Source: Nitrososphaeraceae archaeon (GTDB lineage Archaea; Thermoproteota; Nitrososphaeria; Nitrososphaerales; Nitrososphaeraceae). Taken from it: a stretch of DNA of 11,083 nucleotides. The notes beneath the pieces are model-generated. The model made no database searches. It was not told where the DNA came from and saw only the letters and a list, made by a program, of their open reading frames with translations. Each line of letters opens with the position of its first letter. The stretch's first letter is position 1. A program made the translations under genes and the position numbers. This document shows positions 5,758 to 11,083 of the stretch, piece after piece. The stretch is from contig JAICQW010000047.1 in the NCBI GenBank assembly GCA_025937665.1, forward strand, positions 1 through 11,083, given 5' to 3'.

Positions 5758-6177
5758 ATGGCCCACGAAAGAAGTCTATTGATGGGTAAGAAGGAAAAAA
5801 AGCAACTTACTATAATGATTATAGAAGATGAACAAGATATCCTTTTACTTTATAAGGATTATCTCATGAGCAAGGGCCATAAGGTACTTGCCACTTCTAC
5901 TACTGCAAATGAAATAATGTCTGACTACGATAGAATCAAGCCCGATGTTGCAATTATTGATTATAAACTACCTACCGAAAAGAATGGTATTGACGCGGCC
6001 ACACAGATTCTGGACAAATACCCATCTGCTGCTATTATGATAGTTACTGCCTATGATACTGTGAAAAAAGAGGTCGCAAATAATTCCTTCTTTGACAACA
6101 AGCGCGTCGGGATCTTGATAAAGCCAATAAGACTTTCACAACTTGAGAACTCTATTATCAACATTGCTAACCAGTAA
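5758..6177 (+). CDS. Stand-alone response-regulator receiver domain protein
   Basis: This 139-aa protein is a CheY-like receiver with no output domain. The acidic pocket is E23-D24-E25 (MIIEDEQDIL), the phosphoacceptor is D68 (AIIDYKLP), the switch threonine is T97 (IMIVTAYD) and the conserved lysine is K122 (LIKPI). A 15-residue basic leader (GKKEKKQ) precedes the domain. The ATG at 5758 is chosen for its TATA spacing; ATG at codon 9 is a possible alternative. No kinase is adjacent; the only one in the window lies at 9428 and beyond, next to another receiver. With no DNA-binding domain, it must act through protein contact. It follows tfb on the same strand and converges on the asparagine synthase gene. 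Confidence 0.9.
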   Translation: MAHERSLLMGKKEKKQLTIMIIEDEQDILLLYKDYLMSKGHKVLATSTTANEIMSDYDRIKPDVAIIDYKLPTEKNGIDAATQILDKYPSAAIMIVTAYDTVKKEVANNSFFDNKRVGILIKPIRLSQLENSIINIANQ

Positions 6178-6188
6178 AAATCCTCTTT

Positions 6189-6200
6189 GGTAATCTTACC
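6189..6200. terminator. Possible hairpin between convergent genes
   Basis: GGTAA (6189-6193) and TTACC (6196-6200) pair around TC in the 55-bp gap between the receiver and asparagine synthase stops. On the minus strand a T5 run (plus 6214-6218) precedes it and could help end the asparagine synthase transcript. The stem is short, so this is weak. Confidence 0.25.
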
Positions 6201-6232
6201 CAATGCGAAACCCAAAAATTAAGTGAAAGAAG

Positions 6233-7960
6233 CTAAATTCTCTTTATTATCATGTTAGTCAACAGAGATTCCTCATCTGAAGTATCGATATACTTAATCG
6301 ATTTCCCAAAAACACTTTGAAAGATTCTATCCAAATACATCTGAATATGCGGTGAAGTCAACCATAATTCCTTGTTCCCATATTTGAAACCATATCTTTG
6401 TGAACTTCCCAAGATTTCTCTCTTTTCAAGTTCCCGCAAATAGCCTGAAGAGATTCTGGTCTCATCGAAATTATTTTCCCTTGCAATCTGGTCGATCATA
6501 AAATGTATCCCTGAACCATGTTGTGCCGCCGACTTATTTCTATAAGCTATCTCTTTTGGAATACCCAATCTGTAGGCCAATAACCTATGAATACGTTTTC
6601 CAAGATTATCGTCAGGTCCAGTAACATTAAGTCTAGGATTCATATCAAAAGCAGTTTTGATGACTTGCTTGTCCAAATAGGGTTCCCTCATTTCGATCCC
6701 ATGTGCCATTGTGGTTTTATCTTCTCTTTCTAATGTTTCTTTATAGAGTAAAAATAGGTCTTCTAACATGTGATTTCTGAGAGAAGAATATCCTTCACTC
6801 CCCACTATTTTAGGATACCACGAATATCCACCAAATATTTCGTCGACACCTTGTCCCGAGAATACTACTTTAACATGATCCTTTTTGGCCAACGCCATTG
6901 CGGAATATATTGGTAAAGCAACCTCCACTTGCAATGCATCACTATCTTCAATAGCATGAATAATCTTGGGAAGCATCTCTTCCGTACTTCTTTTTGTAAT
7001 AACGTTGACTTTAAGTGGTAAATCTAGATCTTTGGCTACTTTGTCTGCAAATAGAATATCTGATGATTCAGGAGTTCCCGCATTATAGCAGGTCACTTCC
7101 TTTACCATGTCTTTAGCTAACCATGCAACCAGAACACTGTCAATTCCTCCTGAAAATATAATCCCTATTCTATCCAGTCCTTCAGTACGTTTTTTCATTG
7201 CTGACAACAAGGACTTCTTATAGGCCTTAAGAGCGTCCTCAAGGATATTGTATTTGAAATTTACCTTGTTAGAGTCTAGTGTGCGCGGAGGCTCTGCAAT
7301 CCTATATTCCCTTAAAGATCCCCTATTACTTATAATTACAGCATGGCCGGGCATTACTCTCTTCACCGACTTGTTACCTCCTAAAAGCCATATTGCTTTC
7401 TGCTCAGATGCAAATGTTACTTGTTCAGGATCATCGCTATAGTAAAGCTGCCTAACGCCTAAAAGGTCTCTAACAAGAGCAATGTCCCCCGTCTTGTGAT
7501 CCTTTATCGCAATACTATAGACTCCATCTAATACTTTCGCCATTTTTGTCAATGCATCCAATAAAGTCGTAGGTCCTGCCAATTGCTCTTCCAAGAAATG
7601 GATAATTACCTCGCTATCTGACCCACTAACAAAATTATGTTGCGATTTTAATTTATTCTTGATTTGCTTATAATTATAAATCTCCCCATTATGTTCTAAA
7701 GTCAACCTTCCATCACAACTTGTAAAGGGCTGTCTTCCTAACCGACCACCCACTATCGCAAGTCTCACATGACCTAGTCCAAATCTATCGTCATTATATG
7801 GTGCAGAAATATCGAAAGGTTCCAAAGAATTGATTTTATTCTGTCCTACTTGTATTGCTACACCATCCGGTCCTCTATTGTGCATGCAAGATAACATCAG
7901 AATAAGATCATCAGTTACACCCGCGTTGTTTTTATTCAGGATGCCTGCTATTCCGCACAT
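6233..7960 (-). CDS. asnB: Asparagine synthase (glutamine-hydrolysing), AsnB type
   Basis: The enzyme makes asparagine from aspartate, ATP and glutamine. The 575-aa protein has two domains. The N-terminal class II glutamine amidotransferase (about 1-190) carries the nucleophile C2 (MCGIAG), RGPDG (29-33), LGHVRLAIV (62-70), NGEIYNY (91-97) and SDSEV (114-118). The C-terminal ATP-pyrophosphatase synthetase has PP-loop SGGIDS (270-275) and SGQGVDEIFGGY (368-379). The start is the ATG at 7960, because cysteine must be the first residue after Met removal; the frame opens four codons earlier at a TTG, but those codons are the ribosome site itself (GGAGG, five bases before the ATG). This is the window's only strong Shine-Dalgarno gene. 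A related amide-transfer role on another substrate cannot be excluded. Confidence 0.93.
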   Translation of the reverse strand: MCGIAGILNKNNAGVTDDLILMLSCMHNRGPDGVAIQVGQNKINSLEPFDISAPYNDDRFGLGHVRLAIVGGRLGRQPFTSCDGRLTLEHNGEIYNYKQIKNKLKSQHNFVSGSDSEVIIHFLEEQLAGPTTLLDALTKMAKVLDGVYSIAIKDHKTGDIALVRDLLGVRQLYYSDDPEQVTFASEQKAIWLLGGNKSVKRVMPGHAVIISNRGSLREYRIAEPPRTLDSNKVNFKYNILEDALKAYKKSLLSAMKKRTEGLDRIGIIFSGGIDSVLVAWLAKDMVKEVTCYNAGTPESSDILFADKVAKDLDLPLKVNVITKRSTEEMLPKIIHAIEDSDALQVEVALPIYSAMALAKKDHVKVVFSGQGVDEIFGGYSWYPKIVGSEGYSSLRNHMLEDLFLLYKETLEREDKTTMAHGIEMREPYLDKQVIKTAFDMNPRLNVTGPDDNLGKRIHRLLAYRLGIPKEIAYRNKSAAQHGSGIHFMIDQIARENNFDETRISSGYLRELEKREILGSSQRYGFKYGNKELWLTSPHIQMYLDRIFQSVFGKSIKYIDTSDEESLLTNMIIKRI

Positions 7961-7965
7961 TTTTT

Positions 7966-7970
7966 CCTCC
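7966..7970 (-). promoter_or_regulatory. Shine-Dalgarno site of asnB
   Basis: On the minus strand GGAGG is followed by five A residues and then the ATG at 7960. It decides the start codon in favour of MCGIAG, and it implies a transcribed 5' leader, unlike the apparently leaderless neighbours. Confidence 0.8.
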
Positions 7971-8280
7971 AACTGGCGTTCAAACGTATATCATTATCCA
8001 ACTATAGTTCACTCAATTAACTATTCTTCAACATGATTTATCAGTGTTACGTCGTGATTTCCCTGTAATATCATGTCTATAAGAAAACACATACCAAATA
8101 TTAATCATTACCAATACATATAATAGATTGTCATAATAACTTATATAGAAGTCTTTTTTCCATGCACGTGAATAATTTTTGAATCTCTAAAAATTATATC
8201 GTGTATAAGAACACTTTATAAAATTTAGTATTTAACAAAGCAAATCTTTTCAAGAATCGATTAAATTATTATCAACGGGG

Positions 8281-8288
8281 ATATAAAA
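8281..8288 (+). promoter_or_regulatory. TATA box in the intergenic region
   Basis: ATATAAAA, preceded by the G-rich CGGGG, would direct transcription from about 8310, just before the first hairpin and the 28-codon frame. No annotated gene has the right spacing from it, so it may serve a small RNA or a small ORF. Confidence 0.35.
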
Positions 8289-8311
8289 AAACATACGATA
8301 TTCTAACAAGT

Positions 8312-8328
8312 AACATTCGCAGAATGTT
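8312..8328. repeat. Perfect 7-bp inverted repeat next to a TATA-like sequence
   Basis: AACATTC (8312-8318) and GAATGTT (8322-8328) are exact reverse complements around GCA. TTATAAAATT follows directly at 8329-8338. The layout suits either an operator beside a promoter or a hairpin at the 5' end of a transcript starting near 8310. Confidence 0.5.
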
Positions 8329-8410
8329 TTATAAAATTAATGCTGTAAATTGGAGAATTGTAGATATAGAGTATAAACGCATCATAATCCCTCCGCCGAG
8401 CGACAAGTAA
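8324..8410 (+). CDS. Candidate small ORF, 28 aa
   Basis: ATG at 8324 opens a 28-codon frame (beginning MFYKINAVNWRIVDIEYKR and ending with PPPSDK) that stops at TAA 8408-8410. The peptide has a mixed composition with Trp and a proline run, unlike random AT-rich translation. The same frame is open back to 8222 but without an ATG, GTG or TTG there. A TATA box at 8281-8288 would give a leader of about 13 nt. It could equally be a chance frame, a decayed gene, or part of a noncoding RNA. Confidence 0.25.
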   Translation: MFYKINAVNWRIVDIEYKRIIIPPPSDK

Positions 8411-8416
8411 TAACCG

Positions 8417-8441
8417 TTAATCTTATAACTCCTAAGATTAA
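8417..8441. repeat. Perfect 9-bp inverted repeat
   Basis: TTAATCTTA (8417-8425) and TAAGATTAA (8433-8441) are exact reverse complements around the 7-nt loop TAACTCC. The repeat begins seven bases after the stop of the 28-codon frame and about 95 bp before the next gene. It could be a 3' hairpin of a small transcript or a dimeric operator. Confidence 0.55.
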
Positions 8442-8535
8442 ACCGTGGATAAAAATGGTGCAACAAGATATTTATACATATTAGTCTTGAGAAATTTAAT
8501 TCGAATCTAACCAGATTTTATATACCAATTCAGTA

Positions 8536-8907
8536 ATGTTTAAAGACAATGTGGATGAATACAATTTAATGCCTAGAGTGTATTTCAGTCACTCTAATTC
8601 TAGTGGAGATAATTTTTCTATTCCAAATGATGATGATTATGCCAATAGCAACTCCACTAAACCAATAAGGCTTAGTCATCTAATTGCATTTAATATTAAA
8701 GAAAACGACCAAATGATTTCGGGAATATTGACAATTGATTTTGAATATTATTCATGTGACGGCAGCATCAAATATCGTGATATGCATTATAGCGACCCAA
8801 GATTGATAAAACATATTGAAGGGAACCCTCGAGTAATGAGGAATATCGATTCATACCTTAGAAAGAATTTGTTAGAATCTGAATATGGATTCAAATTGAT
8901 GTCATGA
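8536..8907 (+). CDS. Hypothetical protein, 123 aa
   Basis: I do not recognise this protein. The first 45 residues are polar and low in complexity (SHSNSSGDN, DDDYANSNS), probably disordered. They are followed by a likely beta-rich core (LSHLIAFNIKEN, ISGILTIDFEYYSCDG, residues about 47-75) and a basic helical C-terminus (RNIDSYLRKNLLESEYGF). There is no membrane segment or metal site. The start is uncertain. The best TATA box (TTTATATA, 8517-8524) is only about 15 nt before the ATG at 8536, which would place transcription initiation inside the frame and favour the ATG at codon 12 (8569). TATA-like stretches at 8471-8480 or 8492-8500 could serve the ATG at 8536 with a short leader. Confidence 0.65.
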   Translation: MFKDNVDEYNLMPRVYFSHSNSSGDNFSIPNDDDYANSNSTKPIRLSHLIAFNIKENDQMISGILTIDFEYYSCDGSIKYRDMHYSDPRLIKHIEGNPRVMRNIDSYLRKNLLESEYGFKLMS

Positions 8908-8945
8908 TTGGATTATAAATAGACAAGGCGGGAAGTCGAAAAATC

Positions 8946-9308
8946 CTATTCAATGTATTTCTTCACAATGCGGACCAACTCTTCCATTCTAATAGGCTTG
9001 TTGAAAAATTCATCGGTGTTAATTTCCTTAAGTTGACTCCCTTCTATTTCAAACGCCGTCATTAAAATCACACTTACATCAGAATCGATTTCCTTGATTT
9101 TTGCTATGAATTCAACTCCTGACATTGGGCTCATTCTTACATCAGATATTACGAGTCTATATTTATCATGACTCAGTTTAAAGTCATCTAGCGCCTCTTT
9201 TGCATTTGTAAATGGGCGAACACTAATGCCATTTAGTGTTAAAATCTCGGTAAATAAGCCGATAATGTCAATCTCATCATCTACTATCATTACCAGGTTA
9301 CGCTTCAA
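8946..9308 (-). CDS. Stand-alone response-regulator receiver, likely partner of the adjacent kinase
   Basis: This 120-aa CheY-like receiver has the full active site: D10-D11 (VMIVDDE), phosphoacceptor D56 (VISDVRM), T84 (ILMTAF) and K104 (FFNKPI). It has no output domain. The frame reaches GTG at 9329, but I place the start at TTG 9308 (MKRNLVMIVDDE), with TTG at 9311 equally possible. The TATA-like element at 9331-9340 would overlap or nearly touch the GTG, whereas it has leaderless spacing to these TTGs, and the resulting N-terminus is typical of receivers. The histidine kinase gene ends 119 bp upstream on the same strand, so the pair is probably one signalling module. The output partner is not visible. 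Confidence 0.88.
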   Translation of the reverse strand: MKRNLVMIVDDEIDIIGLFTEILTLNGISVRPFTNAKEALDDFKLSHDKYRLVISDVRMSPMSGVEFIAKIKEIDSDVSVILMTAFEIEGSQLKEINTDEFFNKPIRMEELVRIVKKYIE

Positions 9309-9330
9309 CAAGACTGATATGATAACCACA

Positions 9331-9340
9331 AATAAAATAA
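9331..9340 (-). promoter_or_regulatory. TATA-like element of the second receiver gene
   Basis: On the minus strand this reads TTATTTTATT, centred 25-28 nt before the TTG codons at 9311 and 9308. A second TATA-like stretch (CATATATAGA on the minus strand, plus 9391-9400) lies further upstream and would give a leader of about 60 nt. Confidence 0.4.
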
Positions 9341-9427
9341 TTTCTCCGTTGACTGGATGCCAATTTGTCGATTGATGAGTGAAGAGAAATTCTATATATG
9401 CGCTTTAACCTTTGGATATTAAAAATT

Positions 9428-11083
9428 CTATCTTTTGCTATTCTTGTCCACCGGAACTGTAAAAGTAAAAGTTGCGCCTTTGCTATCTTTGTTATTGTAG
9501 GCCCATATCTTTCCGCCATGACTATCAATAATACTTTTTGATATATACAGACCCAAGCCAGTTCCAGATATTGATCTTGTTGCAAATTTTTCAAACAATC
9601 TGGGCATCATTTCTGGATCAATTCCTGCTCCGGTGTCCTTTATTTCAACCACAATGGACTCTTTGTCAGGATCGTCATCTTTTTCATTCTTGTCTTCTTT
9701 GCCTTTGTATGACGATATTATAATGGTACCGTCACTAGTAAAGTTAATTGCATTTGAAATTAGATTGTCTATAACCTGTTGTAATCTTGCTTCATCAGCA
9801 TATATCTTATTAGTAACGTTATTTCCCGATTCAAAAGACAACTTTACGTTCTTATCTAAAACTTCTTTTTGGTGATCTTCTATCACCTGTTTTATTGTTT
9901 GGTTAAAATCAAAGTAAGACTTGGTTAATTGAAGATTCCTACCTTCAATTCGGGAAACATCAAGTATGTCTTCAGTTAATTTTTCCAGCCTCTTTGCATT
10001 TCTAATTATTTTGTCAAAGTAATGATCAAAATTTTTAAGATTTGTCTGAATCATTTCCGAGTAACCTAGGACTGACTGGATTGGTGTTCTAAATTCGTGC
10101 GCAGCTATATCTATAAATTCCTTTTGAAGTTTGTCGTGATATGTCAATTTCTTGTTTGTTTCTTGTAACTCTTTTGTCTGTATGTATACAACTTTTCTTA
10201 ATCCCTTGTTCCAATAGGTTATCACGAAAAAAATTCCTAGAGCGCTTGCTACAATAATAATCAAGGCCACAACGCCAAAATTTCTTTGCTGGGCTACAAG
10301 GTCATCTAATGAAGATGCTAAATTATGAGGGAGAATCAAGATAGTAGTAAAATAATGTATGCCATTTGATATCACTGGAGCATAGGTTACTGTATACCCC
10401 TTTCCATCCAATATTACATCAGTTGTACCAACTCTTGGAGTTTGTACTGCTGACCTAAAGAGATCTATCATATCTTTTCCAGGAATCTTATCGTTAGAAG
10501 ATCGCCCTACCATGGAGTCAAATTTCTTGTCAAATACACTTGTACCGACAAAGTCGGGAACTCCCGCAAGAATCATCATACCTGTTGAATCAACTAGCGA
10601 TAGATTTGCTGAAGGCAAAGGAGGGATTTGACTTTGAAGAAAACTACTTAGTGTTTTAGAGCTGATGCCAGCTAAAATGGCTCCCTTAAATTGATTAGTG
10701 TTGTTCTTAGCAGTTGTACGATTCTGAGTATCAATGATGGGATATAAAATCAAAATTCCTGATTGATCATCAGTCAACTTTATTGTATTACTGTATGCAG
10801 GAACCTGTGCATCCTTTATTTTCTGAAAGTATGTCTGAGCTGCTGTAGAAAATTCTTTAATTTTCTCATCCGCGGTATCATTCACATTTGAGCTTGACCA
10901 AATACGCGCTCCATTGCTGTCTACCCAACTGTAAAAATCTACAAAGTTAATGGTTGTTTTTTGAGCTGAATTCAACAAACCCTTGCCTGACTCCAAACGT
11001 AGGTCAATTAATTCTCGAGAAGAGGAAAGCATTTCGAGGTTTATGGTTACCAAATCAAGCTTATTCTTAAGTATCTGAGCAAG
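9428..11083 (-). CDS. Membrane sensor histidine kinase with Cache-like domain (N-terminus cut by window edge)
   Basis: A sensor kinase that should autophosphorylate and pass phosphate to a receiver, probably the one ending at 8946. Numbering from the first visible codon at 11083, 551 residues are present. The region of about 20-250 looks like an extracytoplasmic double-Cache sensor (GILILYPIID, LSLVDSTGMMILAG). A membrane helix follows at about 269-291 (VVALIIIVASALGIFFVITY), then a short coiled coil without an evident HAMP domain. The H-box has H329 (AAHEFRTP). The ATPase domain has N444 (NLISNAINFT), DTGAGID (483-489), FEKF (497-500) and GTGLGL (507-512). The frame is open to the window edge and the expected first membrane helix is missing, so the true start lies outside; the TTG at 11053 is not convincing. 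The stop is TAG at 9428-9430, followed by a T5 run. Confidence 0.93.
   Translation of the reverse strand, partial: LAQILKNKLDLVTINLEMLSSSRELIDLRLESGKGLLNSAQKTTINFVDFYSWVDSNGARIWSSSNVNDTADEKIKEFSTAAQTYFQKIKDAQVPAYSNTIKLTDDQSGILILYPIIDTQNRTTAKNNTNQFKGAILAGISSKTLSSFLQSQIPPLPSANLSLVDSTGMMILAGVPDFVGTSVFDKKFDSMVGRSSNDKIPGKDMIDLFRSAVQTPRVGTTDVILDGKGYTVTYAPVISNGIHYFTTILILPHNLASSLDDLVAQQRNFGVVALIIIVASALGIFFVITYWNKGLRKVVYIQTKELQETNKKLTYHDKLQKEFIDIAAHEFRTPIQSVLGYSEMIQTNLKNFDHYFDKIIRNAKRLEKLTEDILDVSRIEGRNLQLTKSYFDFNQTIKQVIEDHQKEVLDKNVKLSFESGNNVTNKIYADEARLQQVIDNLISNAINFTSDGTIIISSYKGKEDKNEKDDDPDKESIVVEIKDTGAGIDPEMMPRLFEKFATRSISGTGLGLYISKSIIDSHGGKIWAYNNKDSKGATFTFTVPVDKNSKR

Larger units (their letters stand above)
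7961..8535. other. 575-bp gap without an evident gene, with hairpins and TATA boxes
   Basis: This very AT-rich spacer separates the divergent asnB and the orphan gene at 8536. It must hold the asnB promoter and leader; several TATA-like stretches exist on the minus strand and I could not choose between them. It also contains two perfect inverted repeats (8312-8328 and 8417-8441), a TATA box on the plus strand (8281-8288), a 28-codon open frame (8324-8410) and one GC-rich patch (about 8386-8402). I see no tRNA, rRNA, transposase remnant or CRISPR repeat in it. Confidence 0.6.

Noticed and set aside
7248..7442. Plus-strand open frame antisense to asnB
   Set aside because: It is fully inside a confidently identified gene, with no promoter or ribosome site.
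7830..8036. Plus-strand open frame across the asnB start
   Set aside because: It covers the amidotransferase start and the Shine-Dalgarno site on the other strand; the composition is that of an antisense shadow.
9374..9421. Tiny plus-strand ORF between kinase and receiver
   Set aside because: It has only 15 codons and no ribosome site or promoter spacing; it is expected by chance in a 119-bp spacer.
9298..9594. Minus-strand open frame of 98 codons
   Set aside because: It overlaps the end of the histidine kinase in another frame, including the ATP-binding G2 region, and resembles no protein.
1..11083. CRISPR array, insertion sequence or defence island
   Set aside because: There are no regularly spaced repeats, no transposase or integrase motifs, and no nuclease, helicase or toxin-antitoxin pair that I could support. 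The ribbon-helix-helix protein has no adjacent toxin-like partner.

Overview
The window looks like chromosomal DNA from an AT-rich archaeon, most probably an ammonia-oxidising Nitrososphaeria (Thaumarchaeota). The sequence supports an archaeon through a transcription factor B (TFB) gene with a zinc ribbon and two cyclin folds. TATA-like boxes also lie about 24-28 nt upstream of many start codons, and of the tRNA 5' end, with no Shine-Dalgarno (SD) site, as expected for leaderless archaeal mRNAs. The narrower assignment (for example a Nitrosocosmicus-like soil lineage) is inferred from the AT-rich composition and the two-component genes next to TFB; I could not test it by search.

Layout. Positions 71-999 hold three short plus-strand genes of unknown function; the second encodes a one-helix membrane protein. 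At 1027-1455 is methionine sulfoxide reductase B on the minus strand, then tRNA-Ala(CGC) at 1636-1708. A 100-aa orphan on the minus strand (1886-2188) diverges from a short-chain dehydrogenase (2325-3038). The dehydrogenase stop codon overlaps the start of a 47-codon open frame that is easy to miss. Facing them is an isochorismatase-family cysteine hydrolase (3209-3853, minus). Upstream of that hydrolase is a putative ribbon-helix-helix DNA-binding protein (4002-4574, minus), which shares a 76-bp divergent promoter region with tfb (4651-5613). A stand-alone response-regulator receiver follows (5758-6177). It converges on a large glutamine-dependent asparagine synthase (6233-7960, minus), the only gene here with a clear SD site.

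Upstream of the asparagine synthase is a gap of about 575 bp without an obvious gene (7961-8535). It contains two perfect hairpins, a TATA box and a tiny open frame, and is the most interesting unexplained stretch. After it come an orphan 123-aa protein (8536-8907) and, on the minus strand, a second stand-alone receiver (8946-9308). Upstream of that receiver is a membrane histidine kinase with a Cache-like sensor (9428 to the window end), whose N-terminus is cut off by the window edge.

How the genes may work together. The kinase and the adjacent receiver are likely a two-component pair. Neither receiver has an output domain, so the signal probably passes on by protein-protein contact. The tfb gene, its divergent ribbon-helix-helix neighbour and the first receiver form a regulatory cluster. 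The other genes (MsrB repair, dehydrogenase, hydrolase, asparagine synthase) look like ordinary housekeeping or accessory metabolism with no single pathway evident. I see no CRISPR array, insertion sequence, phage gene or defence system. The novelty lies in small ORFs, hairpins and start-site architecture, not in an evident new multi-gene system.
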